Of a DNA stretch of 64,000 nt, positions 1 through 8,858 are shown one piece after another. This DNA is from Cupriavidus consociatus. GTDB lineage: Bacteria; Pseudomonadota; Gammaproteobacteria; Burkholderiales; Burkholderiaceae. Positions within the stretch are counted from its first letter, which is position 1, and each line of letters starts with the position of its first letter. Below the pieces are notes generated by a model. That model made no database searches, was not told the origin of the DNA, and worked only from the letters and a program-made list of their open reading frames with translations. The position numbers and the translations under genes are program-made. The DNA is taken from NCBI RefSeq assembly GCF_017814975.1, contig NZ_JAGIQA010000013.1, positions 1 to 64,000 on the forward strand, written 5' to 3'.

Positions 1-224
1 GCGGCCACGGCCTCGGCAACGTCCTGCGCGGTAGCAAGCGCCACGCGCGCGGCAACTTCGCCGGTGGCAGGGTTGAAGATATCGGCCAGGCGTTGCGAGG
101 CACCACGTGCCTGACGGCCGCCGATGAAATGTCCAACGGTAGTTTGCACAGCGCTGGCTTCTGCAAGGATGTCTTCCACGTCCACTCCTGCTTCATTCTG
201 GATATCGAAGATCGGCCGCATCAT
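1..224 (-). CDS. mmsA: Methylmalonate-semialdehyde dehydrogenase, N-terminal part (truncated by window edge)
   Basis: Reading leftwards off the window edge, this frame encodes about 74 residues containing GHFIGGRQARGASQRLADIF followed directly by NPATGEVAARV. This is the N-terminal signature of CoA-acylating (methyl)malonate-semialdehyde dehydrogenases (valine and myo-inositol catabolism, NAD-dependent oxidative decarboxylation to propionyl- or acetyl-CoA). The catalytic cysteine lies beyond the window. Two adjacent ATG codons (224 and 221) could start it; the first 20 or so residues look like an extension relative to the family, so a later start is possible. It is divergent from the LysR gene at 401 with 176 bp between them, the usual layout for a LysR regulator and its target. 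Identity rests on the short N-terminus only. Confidence 0.8.
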   Translation of the reverse strand, partial: MMRPIFDIQNEAGVDVEDILAEASAVQTTVGHFIGGRQARGASQRLADIFNPATGEVAARVALATAQDVAEAVA

Positions 225-400
225 TGCGCGCGGTAATGGCATCGCCGCAACATCGTTTGCCGCGCATGGCGCAGCGGGCCGTGATGAGCGCAAGCTTGGT
301 GCAGTTGCACCGTCCCGTCCAATGATTTATCGTCAAACGCAATATAAGCCGCGCTAAATATTGCGCTGCACCACGCAGCGTAGCGAACGCCCCCATTGCC

Positions 401-1288
401 TTGGACCTCCATCATCTGCGCGCATTCGTTGCCGTCGCACGCGAAGGCAACCTGACCCGCGCCGCGCAGCGCCTGCACCTGACCCAACCCGCGGTCAGTC
501 TTCAGCTCAAGGCGCTGCAGTCGGCGTGGCGCATCAAGCTGTTCGAACGCACCGCCGCCGGCCTGACGCTGACTGCTGACGGCGCTGCGCTGCTGCCGCT
601 GGCAGAGCGCATCCTCGACGGCGTGGGCGACCTGCAGCTCACCGTCAATGCCATGCATCACACGGTGCGCGGGCGGCTGGCGATAGGCACCATCCTCGAT
701 CCGGAATTCACGCGGCTGGGACCGATGCTGCGCACACTGGTCGAGCGCCACCCGCAGATCGGCACCGAGCTGCGCCATGGCATGTCGGGCTGGGTGCTGC
801 AACAGGTACGCAGCGGCGCGCTCGACGTCGGCTTCTACCTGGGCCAGCCGGCCGACGCGAGCTTCCATGCGCTCACGCTGACGCCCTTCTCGTACTACGT
901 TGTCGCGCCCAAAGGCTGGAAAGAACGCACCGCGCTGCGCTCATGGGCGCAGCTGGCGACACTGCCATGGATCTGGACGCCGCCCGAGTCGGCGCATCAC
1001 CGCCTGCTGTGCGAGCGCTTCGCGCAGGCGGGTGTCGACGCAGCCGGCGTACCCAAGGTCGCGCACGTGGACCAGGAAGCATCGATGCTGGATCTTGTTC
1101 GCTCCGGCGTGGGATTGTCGCTGGTGCGCGATTCGATTGCGCTGCGCGAGTCGCACGCACACGGCCTGGTGATCGTCGAGGGCATGTCCGTGCAGACCGA
1201 GCTGACGCTGGTCTGCCTGGCAACCCGCCGCGACGACCCGGTGGTAGCCGCGGTGTTCGGCGTGGCGGAGACGGTATTCCGGACTTAG
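401..1288 (+). CDS. LysR-family transcriptional regulator (TTG start)
   Basis: A 295-residue protein of normal LysR length. The N-terminal winged helix-turn-helix is clear (residues 1-60, with LRAFVAVAREGNLTRAAQRL and TQPAVSLQLKALQ), followed by a periplasmic-binding-like effector domain. The start is TTG at 401; no in-frame ATG lies near the start of the helix-turn-helix. It is transcribed away from the mmsA-like gene, so it is a candidate regulator of that catabolic gene (inference from position). Its 3' end overlaps the stop of the convergent hydrolase gene by 4 bp. Confidence 0.9.
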   Translation: MDLHHLRAFVAVAREGNLTRAAQRLHLTQPAVSLQLKALQSAWRIKLFERTAAGLTLTADGAALLPLAERILDGVGDLQLTVNAMHHTVRGRLAIGTILDPEFTRLGPMLRTLVERHPQIGTELRHGMSGWVLQQVRSGALDVGFYLGQPADASFHALTLTPFSYYVVAPKGWKERTALRSWAQLATLPWIWTPPESAHHRLLCERFAQAGVDAAGVPKVAHVDQEASMLDLVRSGVGLSLVRDSIALRESHAHGLVIVEGMSVQTELTLVCLATRRDDPVVAAVFGVAETVFRT

Positions 1289-2265
1289 GCCGATGGCGGC
1301 GCAGGGGTCGCAGAGGGTTGCAGGTGCCGCCGCAGCCAGTCGCTCAGCGCCGCAAATACTTCGCCGCGCAGCGGCTGGGCTTCGTTAAAGATCTCGTGGA
1401 AGCCGTGCGGATACCAGACCTCATCGCGCAGGTCGGGCGGCGCATTGTCGAAGAAGCTGCGGCTGCCCGCCGGATCGACCACGCGGTCGGCGCCGCCGAC
1501 GAGCATCAGCATCGGCGCCTCCAGCCGCGCGGCGTCGGCCTGTGCCTGCGCCATGCCGCGGATAAAGCTCTCCAGAACGCTGGCGGTGATAGTGGTCTGC
1601 ACCAGCGGGTCGGCGCGGTAGGCCGCCACCACGGCCGGATCGTGCGACAGGTGCCGCGCGTCGATCGGGTTGGGCACGCGCAGGCGCGGCGCCAGCGTCA
1701 GCAGCACGCGGTGCAGCGCCAGCATCGGCTGCGCCAGCCGCAACGCCAGCGCGGGGGATGACAGCACCAGCGCGCGCACCGGACGCACGCGCGCCGTGGC
1801 AAAGCGCGCAGCGATCAGCCCGCCCATGCTGTGGCCAAGCAGGATCGGCAGCTCGTTCCAGCCATGTAGCGCGGCGTCGTAGATCTCGGCCAGGTCCTCC
1901 AGATAGATGTCAGGATGATCGGCCACCATGCGCGCGCCGCCGCTGGCGCCGTGGCCGCGCAGGTCGAACGCGCGTACCCGCAATCCCAATCCGCACAGCA
2001 GTTCGGCGACGTGCTGGTAGCGCCCGGCGTGTTCGGCAAGCCCGTGCACCAGCAGCACCGAGCCAAGCGGTTCTGCAAAGCGGCCAGGATCGGGTAGCCA
2101 GCTGCGCAGCAGCAGTTCGGTGCCGTCGCGCATACGCTGGCGGCTTTGCACCGGTGCGTGCGCAATGGCGGGGCCAGCGGCGGTAGTGGTGCCCAGGGCC
2201 CCGGCAGCGCCAGCGGCGCCAGCGGCGCCAGCGGAAGCGGGATCGTCCGTCATCGGTTGTGCCAT
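1285..2265 (-). CDS. Alpha/beta hydrolase, monoacylglycerol-lipase-like (Hydrolase_4 / S33 family)
   Basis: A 326-residue alpha/beta-hydrolase-fold protein. The nucleophile elbow reads LLGHSMGGLIAARF (GxSxG). The oxyanion region is VLLVHGLAEHAGRY, the likely acid residue is in GGADRVVDP, and the catalytic histidine is in YPHGFHEIFNE. This layout fits serine hydrolases annotated as lysophospholipase or monoacylglycerol lipase. No signal peptide is seen, so it is probably cytoplasmic. The first 45 residues are Ala/Gly-rich low complexity (GAAGAAGAAG), encoded by a short GGCGCCAGC tandem repeat near 2205-2235, and may not belong to the fold. Substrate cannot be told from sequence. Confidence 0.85.
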   Translation of the reverse strand: MAQPMTDDPASAGAAGAAGAAGALGTTTAAGPAIAHAPVQSRQRMRDGTELLLRSWLPDPGRFAEPLGSVLLVHGLAEHAGRYQHVAELLCGLGLRVRAFDLRGHGASGGARMVADHPDIYLEDLAEIYDAALHGWNELPILLGHSMGGLIAARFATARVRPVRALVLSSPALALRLAQPMLALHRVLLTLAPRLRVPNPIDARHLSHDPAVVAAYRADPLVQTTITASVLESFIRGMAQAQADAARLEAPMLMLVGGADRVVDPAGSRSFFDNAPPDLRDEVWYPHGFHEIFNEAQPLRGEVFAALSDWLRRHLQPSATPAPPSA

Positions 2266-2355
2266 GCGCTACGGTCTCCTCAACGGCCGTGCCGGCGTGT
2301 GCGCCGGCATTGTTGTTTGCATGCTGCGTGACTGCCCCAGAAGGCCAAAAGGCGA

Positions 2356-2796
2356 TCAGTGACAGCCCTGTCCTGCCTGCGCCACGTGGCGTGCGTCGCC
2401 AGTGTCAGGCACGTCCGCGATATCGGCCAGGATCGGGCAATCAGGCCGCTCGTCGCCGCTGCAATGCTGCGCCAGCTGCCGCAGCGTATCGCGCATCGCC
2501 GCCAGCTCGGCAATGCGCTGCTCCAGATCGGCCACGTGCCGGAGCGTCAGCGCCTTGACGTCGGCGCTGGCGCGCCCGCGGTCGCGCCACAGCGACAGCA
2601 GGTCGCGGATCTCGTCGAGCGAGAAACCCAGATTACGGGCGCGCCGCACGAAGCGCAAGGTATGCACCGCGCGTTCGTCATAGCGCCGGTAGCCGCCCTC
2701 GGTGCGCGGCGGTGCCTCCACCAGCCCGATCGATTCGTAGTGCCGGATCATCTTTGCCGACACGCCCGACGCCTGCGCCGCTTCGCCGATATTCAT
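2356..2796 (-). CDS. cueR: MerR-family copper-responsive regulator CueR
   Basis: A 146-residue MerR-family protein. The N-terminal winged helix is typical ([20 protein letters not shown], then [20 protein letters not shown]), followed by the dimerisation coiled coil. A cysteine pair near the C-terminus (C in [11 protein letters not shown]) corresponds to the Cu(I)-binding loop of CueR-type proteins. The tail ends in an extra [10 protein letters not shown]. Its ATG overlaps the copA stop by 4 bp (ATGA), so it is translationally coupled to copA and probably autoregulated from the copA promoter. Two MerR-type operators upstream of copA and copZ are its likely targets. Confidence 0.9.
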   Translation of the reverse strand: MNIGEAAQASGVSAKMIRHYESIGLVEAPPRTEGGYRRYDERAVHTLRFVRRARNLGFSLDEIRDLLSLWRDRGRASADVKALTLRHVADLEQRIAELAAMRDTLRQLAQHCSGDERPDCPILADIADVPDTGDARHVAQAGQGCH

Positions 2797-5276
2797 CGCT
2801 TGCCTCCCCGTGCCGTGGCTGCCGCGCCGGATTGCGGATGCCAGCGCCGCAGCAGCAAGGCATTGCCGACCACGCTGACGCTGGAGAACGCCATCGCCGC
2901 GCCGGCCACCACCGGGTTCAGCAGCCCTGCCGCCGCCAGCGGGATGCCGACGACATTGTAGAAAAATGCCCAGAAGAGGTTCTGCCGGATCTTGCGCACG
3001 GTGCGGTGCGAGACCGCCAGCGCATCGGCCACCAGCGCCGGGTCGCCGCGCATCAGCGTGATGCCGGCGGCGTGCATGGCCACGTCGGTGCCGGTGGACA
3101 TGGCGATGCCGACATCTGCCGCCGCCAGCGCCGGCGCATCGTTGATGCCGTCGCCGACCATCGCCACGACCGCACCGCCCTGGCCCAGCGCCTGCACGCG
3201 CGCGGCCTTGTCCTCGGGCAGCACCTCGGCCTGCACGTCGTCCAGGCCAAGCTCGCGCGCCACCCGCGCCGCCGCGCCGGCGTTGTCGCCGGTCAGCATC
3301 ACGGTGCGCACACCCGCCGCGCGCAGCCGGGCAATCGCCTCGGGCGCTCCCGGCTTGATCGCATCGCCAAACGCAACCAGCCCGGCGACGCGCGGTGGGG
3401 TGGTCTCGACCAGCCACGACACGGTGCGGCCCTCATCGCGCAGCCGCTGCGCCACCGGCGCCAGCGTACCCGCTTCAGCAGCGAGCGATTCGCGCAGGCG
3501 TTCGCTGCCGAGCTGCAGCGCCTGGCCGTCGACCACGCCGGCAATGCCGCGCCCCGGCAGCGCCTGGACATTGCCTGCCTTGGGCACGGCGATGCCGCGC
3601 ACCTGCGCCGCGGCCAGCACCGCGCGCGCCAGCGGGTGTTCGCTGCCGGCCTGCAGCGCGGCCAGACGCGCCAGCAGCGCACCGCCGTCGGCATCGGCAG
3701 GATCGGCGGCATGCAGCGCCACCACCTCCGGCTTGCCGACCGTCAGCGTGCCGGTCTTGTCGAACGCCACCACGCTGACGCGATGCGCCACCTCCAGCGC
3801 CTCGGCGTCCTTGATCAGGATGCCGGCACGCGCGCCGGCGCCGGTGCCCGCCATGATCGCGGTGGGCGTGGCCAGCCCCAGCGCGCACGGACAGGCGATC
3901 ACCAGCACCGCCACCGCGTTGAGCAGCGCCGCTTCCCAGTTTCCGCCCAGCAGGCCCCAGCCCAGCACCGTCAGCAGCGCGATCACCAGCACCACCGGCA
4001 CGAACACCGCGCTGACCTGGTCCACCATGCGCTGGATCGGCGCCTTGGCCGCCTGTGCATGCTCGACCATGCGGATGATGCGCGCCAGCACGGTCTCGGC
4101 GCCGACGGCAACGGTGCGCGCCACCAGCAGCCCTTCGAAGTTGATCGCGCCGCCGGTCAGCCGGTCGCCCGGCTTCTTGGGCACCGGCACGCTCTCGCCG
4201 GTCAGCATCGATTCGTCGGCATGGCTGCTGCCTTCGGTCACCTCGGCATCGACCGGGATGCGCTCGCCCGGGCGCACCACCACCTCGTCGCCGACCCGCA
4301 CCGAAGCCAGCGGCACGCTGACTTCCTCGCCGCCGCGGCGCACGCGCGCGGTATCGGGGCGCAATGCCGCCAGCGCGCGGATGGCCTCGGCGGTCTGGCG
4401 CTTGGCGCGCGTCTCCAGCCACTTGCCGAGCCGCACCAGCGTGATCACCACCGCCGCGCTTTCGAAATACAGGTGTGGCATGGCATCGGCAGGCGTGCGC
4501 CACATCAGCCATAGCGACAGCCCGTACGCCGCGGTCGTGCCCAGCGCCACCAGCAGGTCCATATTGCCGGCACCGGCGCGCACCGCCTTCCAGCCGGCCT
4601 TGTAGAAGCGCCAGCCGAACACGAACTGCACCGGCGTCGCCAGCAGCCACTGCACCCAGTCCGGCAGCATCCAGTGCACGCCGAACCATGCCAGCACCAT
4701 CGGCGCGACCAGCGGCAGCGACAGCGCGGCCGAGATCGCGACCGGCCAGGGGCCGTCCCAGAACGCTGGCGCGGCTTGCGTCGACAAGACTGCGCCGGCT
4801 TCGGCACCAGCCGCCGGCATGGCCCCATAGCCCGCGCGCGTCACGGCGGCGGCCAACGCGGCGTCATCGGCGGTGCCGCGCAGCACCGTGACCGTGGCGC
4901 GTTCGGTGGCCAGGTTGACGTGCGCCTCGACCACGCCGGGCACGGCGCGCAGCGCCTTTTCCACACGCGAGACGCATGACGCGCAGGTCATGTCGCTGAC
5001 TTGCAGCTCGACGGTGTCCTGCGGCACCGCATAGCCGGCATCGGCCACGGCGCGAGCGGCGGCCGGCAGCACGGCAGCGGAGTCGGCATGCAGGGTGGCG
5101 GCCTCGGTGGCAAGGTTGACGGCCACGTCGTGTACGCCCGGCACGCGCGCCAGCGCTTTCTCCACGCGGCGCACGCACGAGGCGCAGGTCATGCCATCGA
5201 CCGGCAGGCGCCATTCGGGCGCATCAGCGAGGCCTTTGGCGGGTTGCGGGGCGAGCACAGCGCTGGAACTTCTCAT
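2793..5276 (-). CDS. copA: Copper-exporting P1B-type ATPase CopA
   Basis: An 827-residue inner-membrane ATPase that exports Cu(I) from the cytosol. There are two N-terminal heavy-metal-associated domains, each with MTCASC (Cys31/34 and Cys98/101). The membrane CPC motif is in [15 protein letters not shown]. Other P-type hallmarks are MLTGESVPV (actuator), [11 protein letters not shown] (phosphorylated Asp), [10 protein letters not shown] (HP motif of P1B pumps) and [13 protein letters not shown]. All expected motifs are present and the length is normal for a two-HMA CopA. It is followed by cueR with a 4-bp overlap and is transcribed from a CueR-type promoter at 5309-5339. A divergent copper chaperone gene, copZ, lies 180 bp upstream. 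Confidence 0.97.
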   Translation of the reverse strand: MRSSSAVLAPQPAKGLADAPEWRLPVDGMTCASCVRRVEKALARVPGVHDVAVNLATEAATLHADSAAVLPAAARAVADAGYAVPQDTVELQVSDMTCASCVSRVEKALRAVPGVVEAHVNLATERATVTVLRGTADDAALAAAVTRAGYGAMPAAGAEAGAVLSTQAAPAFWDGPWPVAISAALSLPLVAPMVLAWFGVHWMLPDWVQWLLATPVQFVFGWRFYKAGWKAVRAGAGNMDLLVALGTTAAYGLSLWLMWRTPADAMPHLYFESAAVVITLVRLGKWLETRAKRQTAEAIRALAALRPDTARVRRGGEEVSVPLASVRVGDEVVVRPGERIPVDAEVTEGSSHADESMLTGESVPVPKKPGDRLTGGAINFEGLLVARTVAVGAETVLARIIRMVEHAQAAKAPIQRMVDQVSAVFVPVVLVIALLTVLGWGLLGGNWEAALLNAVAVLVIACPCALGLATPTAIMAGTGAGARAGILIKDAEALEVAHRVSVVAFDKTGTLTVGKPEVVALHAADPADADGGALLARLAALQAGSEHPLARAVLAAAQVRGIAVPKAGNVQALPGRGIAGVVDGQALQLGSERLRESLAAEAGTLAPVAQRLRDEGRTVSWLVETTPPRVAGLVAFGDAIKPGAPEAIARLRAAGVRTVMLTGDNAGAAARVARELGLDDVQAEVLPEDKAARVQALGQGGAVVAMVGDGINDAPALAAADVGIAMSTGTDVAMHAAGITLMRGDPALVADALAVSHRTVRKIRQNLFWAFFYNVVGIPLAAAGLLNPVVAGAAMAFSSVSVVGNALLLRRWHPQSGAAATARGGKR

Positions 5277-5308
5277 GGTTCTGCATCATCCACAGTGTCG
5301 ATGTCAGC

Positions 5309-5339
5309 ATCATGGACCTTACCATCATGGGAAGGTCAA
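5309..5339 (-). promoter_or_regulatory. CueR-type promoter of copA-cueR
   Basis: On the minus strand the -35 TTGACC (5339-5334) and the -10 CATGAT (5314-5309) are separated by 19 bp, the over-long spacer typical of MerR-family promoters. The spacer holds a dyad (5316-5336) with arms ACCTTACC and TGGGAAGGT around a 4-bp centre, matching the MerR/CueR consensus. The predicted transcript would have a leader of only about 25 nt before the copA ATG. Confidence 0.85.
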
Positions 5340-5376
5340 GGCCGGAACAGCATTTCACGCCACTTCGGATATCCCC

Positions 5377-5407
5377 TTGCGCTTCCCACCATGGCAAGGT
5401 TCACACT
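5377..5407 (+). promoter_or_regulatory. CueR-type promoter of copZ
   Basis: The -35 TTGCGC (5377-5382) and the -10 CACACT (5402-5407) are separated by 19 bp. A dyad at 5380-5400 (CGCTTCCC, centre ACCA, TGGCAAGGT) matches the same consensus as the copA operator. It points towards copZ, so copA and copZ appear to be separate but co-regulated divergent units. Confidence 0.75.
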
Positions 5408-5458
5408 ATGTCTGTCGCGGCGCCGTGCCGCCATTCAACCCTTCAGGAGGTTTCCAGC

Positions 5459-5659
5459 ATGATCCAGTTCCAGGTCGAAGGCATGTCCTGCAACCATTGC
5501 GTCGGCGCCATCACGCGTGCGGTGCAGACCGTTGATCCGGCCGCCAAGGTCAGCGCGGATGTACCGACCCAGGCCGTGCGCGTGGACAGCGGCGCCGACA
5601 CGCAGGCATTGCGGCACGCCATCGAAGACGCCGGCTATCCGGTCAAGTCGGTGTCGTAA
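5459..5659 (+). CDS. copZ: Copper chaperone CopZ
   Basis: A 66-residue single heavy-metal-associated domain with the Cu(I)-binding motif GMSCNHC (Cys11/Cys14) near the N-terminus and a ferredoxin-like fold pattern. It carries Cu(I) in the cytosol, probably to CopA and CueR. The start at 5459 is supported by a strong Shine-Dalgarno (AGGAGG at 5445-5450). It is preceded by its own CueR-type promoter and followed by a strong hairpin terminator at 5685-5711. Confidence 0.95.
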   Translation: MIQFQVEGMSCNHCVGAITRAVQTVDPAAKVSADVPTQAVRVDSGADTQALRHAIEDAGYPVKSVS

Positions 5660-5684
5660 GTGTCGTAAGCGGCAGGCTTGCAGC

Positions 5685-5711
5685 AAAAGGGACGCCCCGG
5701 GCGTCCCTTTT
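5685..5711. terminator. Bidirectional rho-independent terminator between copZ and ompW
   Basis: Near-perfect inverted repeat AAAAGGGACGCCC / GGGCGTCCCTTTT with a minimal loop. The A-run on one side and T-run on the other allow it to serve both the copZ (+) and ompW (-) transcripts, which converge here. Confidence 0.9.
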
Positions 5712-5735
5712 CACATTTGGTCCGTGGCGCCGCGC

Positions 5736-6461
5736 TCAGAAGCGGTAGCCCACGCTCAGGAATGTCACCACCGGATCGATCTTGATCTTGGTGTGCGAAA
5801 CAATCGTCACCGGCCCGGCCTGCGTGGTCAGCGTGGCTGTGGTCGACAGCGGCAGGTACGACACCGACAGGCCGAGGAACCAGTTGTCGTTGATCGCATA
5901 GTTGGCACCGATGTTGAACACCGGGTTCCACGACGGCTTGGCGCTGGCGGTCATCCTGGCGCCGGGGATGCCGAACGCGCCATCGACGAATTGCTGGTTG
6001 GTGATGGTTTCGTCGGTAAACCAGGTGTAATTGACGCCGATGCCGACATACGGGCGGAACCTGGTCTTGGCGTCGAAGAAGTGGTACTTGACCAGCAGCG
6101 CCGGGCTCCACTGCTTGACCGAGCCGAGCTTGCCGTACTTGGCGTAATCGCCGGTGCCCGTGACGTCATGCTTGGGCGGAATGCCGGCGACCAGCTCGCC
6201 CGAGATGTTGTCCGTGAAGAAGTGCGTGAACGCCAGGCCCAGGGTGTCGGCGCTCTCGATATCGGCGCCGGTATTGGCGCGGGTCATGTTGACCGGCCGG
6301 CCATTGATACTGTCGACGGTCATCGGATCGGCGGAGCTGTTCGGCATCACGCGGAACCACCCCAGGCTGACGATATTGCTGCCGGCCGACTGTGCTTGTG
6401 CGGCTCCCGCCAGCGCCATGACAGCGCCAGCCGCCAGCATCTTCTTGTAATTCGGTTTCAT
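5736..6461 (-). CDS. ompW: OmpW-family outer-membrane protein
   Basis: A 241-residue protein with a cleavable signal peptide (MKPNYKKMLAAGAVMALAGA, then AQAQ) followed by beta-strand-rich sequence that fits the 8-stranded OmpW barrel. Family signatures include GLAFTHFFTDNISGELVAG, KYHFFDAKTRFRPYVGIGVN and YAINDNWFLGLSVSYLPL, and it ends in VGYRF with the C-terminal aromatic of outer-membrane proteins. OmpW proteins form narrow hydrophobic channels. The start at 6461 was chosen because AAGAGGA sits just upstream; an in-frame ATG at 6479 is less likely. It is transcribed alone, convergent with copZ. Confidence 0.9.
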   Translation of the reverse strand: MKPNYKKMLAAGAVMALAGAAQAQSAGSNIVSLGWFRVMPNSSADPMTVDSINGRPVNMTRANTGADIESADTLGLAFTHFFTDNISGELVAGIPPKHDVTGTGDYAKYGKLGSVKQWSPALLVKYHFFDAKTRFRPYVGIGVNYTWFTDETITNQQFVDGAFGIPGARMTASAKPSWNPVFNIGANYAINDNWFLGLSVSYLPLSTTATLTTQAGPVTIVSHTKIKIDPVVTFLSVGYRF

Positions 6462-6555
6462 AGTCCTCTTACTCCTCATTCATTTACTGCCGCATGCATT
6501 ATCCGGCGTGTGGGAGCAGGCTGTTTCACCGACGATACAGATTCGTAGAGGACGC

Positions 6556-6685
6556 CCCCTAAAGGAAGGGTTAACCCCTAAAAAACCCCGGGCAGCAGCG
6601 TGACCAGGCCGGGTAAACGCTGCATCGGCGCAACGCTTTATGCCGCGCGCCGGAAAAAACCCTGAAAGATACGAGGTTTTAGGGG
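6556..6685. repeat. Three CCCCTAAA elements upstream of ompW
   Basis: CCCCTAAA occurs at 6556-6563 and 6575-6582, and inverted (TTTAGGGG) at 6678-6685, in the 279-bp gap between ompW and the alkylsulfatase gene. The inner pair can form a long-range inverted repeat (CCCCTAAAAAACC with GGTTTTAGGGG). This could be a regulatory site for ompW, but no known consensus was recognised. Confidence 0.4.
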
Positions 6686-6740
6686 CCGGCTGCGCAACAG
6701 CGCGCGCCTGACACCCTTCCCCGCGCGGCGGGTGCCGGGC

Positions 6741-8717
6741 TCAGGGCGTGACGATGGCGAAGCTCGGCTCGAACTTGTCCATCAGCGCCACCCATGCGGC
6801 GAGCGCCTGCGGATCGCCATCGACCTTGGCGCGGCTGGCCCGGGTCTCCGCCTGCAGCGTGGTCTGCCCCGTGAGCACGCCGGTCAGCACGGCGCGCGGC
6901 ATCGTCAGCGTGGCCTGCGGTGCGGCATGCTGCGCGCCGGCCTTGTAGCGGAACACGCCGTTCTCGACCGTCAGCGCGTAGCGCTTGCCGGTGTCAGGCT
7001 GGATCCAGTTGATCGCGACAGTCTTGCCCGCGGCGCGGTCGCCATTGAGGCTGATCGCCAGATAGTCCAGGAACATGGTGTCGGTCATCGCCCGCAGCAC
7101 GTCGGGACTCGCGGTGCGGCGCGTTGACTTGGGCGCGCCGTCGCGCAGCTCGGCCGCGCCGGTCAGGTAGGCATTGCGCCAGGTCGACGACTCGGCCTGG
7201 TAGCCGAGCTGCTCCAGCGCATCGGCCTGCAGCCGGCGCGCGGCCTGGTTGCCCGGGTCGGCAAAGACAACGTGCTTGAGCACCTCGGCCACCCAGCGGT
7301 ACTCGCCGCGCGCATACGACGCACGCGCCTGCTCCAGCACGCGCGCCGCGCCGCCCATGTACTCGACATAGCGCTTGCCGGCCTCCTCGGGCGGCAGCGG
7401 GTTCAGGTTGGCGGGGTTGGCGTCGTACCAGCCGAGATAGCGCTGGTAGACCGCCTTCGCGTTGTGGCTAACGGTGCCGTAGTAGTCGCGCAGGTGCCAT
7501 TCGGAGGCCAGCGACGGCGGCAGCTTCACCCGCTCGGCAATCTCGGCGGGCACGTAGCCCAGGTTGGCCAGCCGCAGCGACTGGTCGTGGATGTACTTAT
7601 AGCCATCGCGCTGCTTGCCCAGGTAAGTGACGATGTTGTCGCGGCCCCAGGTCGGCCAGTGGTGCTGCGCGAACAGCACCTCCGCGCGGCCGCCGAAGCG
7701 GTCGATGGTCTCGTCCAGCGCGCGCCACCACTGGTTGGCGTCGCGCACCTGCGCCCCGCGGATGGTGTACAGGTTATGCAGGTTGTGGGTGGCATCCTCG
7801 GCCGCGCACAGCGCCTTCCACCGCGGCAGGTACATCAGCATCTCGGCGGGGGCCTCGGTGCCGGGCGCCATCAGGAATTCGATCTGCACGCCGTCGATGG
7901 TGCGGGTTTCGCCGGTCCTGGTGATCAGGTCGGTCGGTGGCACCAGCGTCAGCGTGCCATGCGCTACCGCCTTGCCCAGCCCGGCATCGACCTGTCCGGT
8001 GGCCGAACGCTGCAGGTTGGTGCCGTACATGTACTGCGCGCGGCGGCTCATCGCGTTGCCGGCAAAGACGTTCTCGCTGACCGCCTCTTCCATGAAGCCT
8101 TCGGGCGCCAGCACCTTGACCTTCCCCGCCTTGACGTCGTCCTCGCTGATCACGCCCTTGGCGCCGCCGAAGTGATCGGCATGGCTGTGCGTATAGATGA
8201 CCGCCACCACCGGCTTTTGCGGGCGGTGCTTGTAGTACAGCTCCAGGCCCGTGCGGGCGGTCTCGGTGGCGGTCAGCGGGTCGATGATGATCAGGCCATT
8301 GTCGCCTTCGATGATCGTCATGTTGGAGATGTCGAACCCGCGGATCTGGTAGATGCGGTCGGTCACCTGGAACAGGCCATGGTTCATGTTCAGCCGGGCC
8401 TGCCGCCACAGGCTGGGATTGACCGTCGCCGGTGCGGCATCCATGTCGAGGAAGCGGTATGAATCCAGCGACCACACCACCCCGCCTTGCGCGTCGCGGA
8501 TCTTGCCACTGTCGATGGTGCCGATGAACCCCCGGCGCGCGTCCTCGAAATCGCGCTGGTTCTGGAACGGCAGTTGCTGCAGCACGGCGGCCTGGGCGCG
8601 GGCCGTGGTGTCGCTGGCCGGGTTGGCAGGTGTAGGCGCGGCGTTGGCTGATCCGGAAGCGCCGGCGAAAGCCAGGATTGCGGCGAAGGCCGCGGCAGTG
8701 GAAGTCCGGTACGACAT
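6741..8717 (-). CDS. Secreted linear alkyl sulfatase (SdsA-type, metallo-beta-lactamase superfamily)
   Basis: A 658-residue protein with a signal peptide (hydrophobic residues 9-22, AxA cleavage near ANAAP). The di-zinc site THSHADHFGG (residues 176-185) sits in a metallo-beta-lactamase domain, with further ligand-region motifs such as APEGFMEEAV and FLMAPGTEAPAEMLMYLP. The length, the middle helical dimerisation region and the C-terminal SCP2-like domain match SdsA1-type alkylsulfatases, which hydrolyse SDS and other primary alkyl sulfates to alcohol and sulfate. It is divergent from a TetR regulator with a palindromic operator between them, so it is likely induced by its substrate or product. 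Confidence 0.93.
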   Translation of the reverse strand: MSYRTSTAAAFAAILAFAGASGSANAAPTPANPASDTTARAQAAVLQQLPFQNQRDFEDARRGFIGTIDSGKIRDAQGGVVWSLDSYRFLDMDAAPATVNPSLWRQARLNMNHGLFQVTDRIYQIRGFDISNMTIIEGDNGLIIIDPLTATETARTGLELYYKHRPQKPVVAVIYTHSHADHFGGAKGVISEDDVKAGKVKVLAPEGFMEEAVSENVFAGNAMSRRAQYMYGTNLQRSATGQVDAGLGKAVAHGTLTLVPPTDLITRTGETRTIDGVQIEFLMAPGTEAPAEMLMYLPRWKALCAAEDATHNLHNLYTIRGAQVRDANQWWRALDETIDRFGGRAEVLFAQHHWPTWGRDNIVTYLGKQRDGYKYIHDQSLRLANLGYVPAEIAERVKLPPSLASEWHLRDYYGTVSHNAKAVYQRYLGWYDANPANLNPLPPEEAGKRYVEYMGGAARVLEQARASYARGEYRWVAEVLKHVVFADPGNQAARRLQADALEQLGYQAESSTWRNAYLTGAAELRDGAPKSTRRTASPDVLRAMTDTMFLDYLAISLNGDRAAGKTVAINWIQPDTGKRYALTVENGVFRYKAGAQHAAPQATLTMPRAVLTGVLTGQTTLQAETRASRAKVDGDPQALAAWVALMDKFEPSFAIVTP

Positions 8718-8757
8718 GCGGGTCTCCTTCAGGCGCTATCGGCGAGGTCGCGCCAAC

Positions 8758-8781
8758 ATTGTTCTGAACATTCAGTACAAT
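8758..8781. promoter_or_regulatory. Palindromic TetR-type operator between alkylsulfatase and tetR
   Basis: Inverted repeat with 11-bp arms, ATTGTTCTGAA (8758-8768) and TTCAGTACAAT (8771-8781), separated by CA; 10 of 11 positions are complementary. It lies 41 bp upstream of the alkylsulfatase start and 77 bp upstream of the TetR start, a good place for a repressor of both genes. Confidence 0.8.
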
Positions 8782-8858
8782 AACGCAGTTTGCTTGGAGA
8801 GCGCTTCTCCTGTCAAATCGCAGCCGGCCTGAAAATTCTGAAATCTGCCCCGCCTCGT

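Noticed and set aside
2290..2309. Hairpin TGCCGGC-N6-GCCGGCA between the hydrolase and cueR genes, with T-rich DNA on the plus strand
   Set aside because: No plus-strand gene ends before it and there is no T-run on the minus strand, where both neighbours are transcribed.
2712..4605. Long plus-strand open frames over copA
   Set aside because: Same antisense artefact; CopA on the minus strand has all catalytic motifs.
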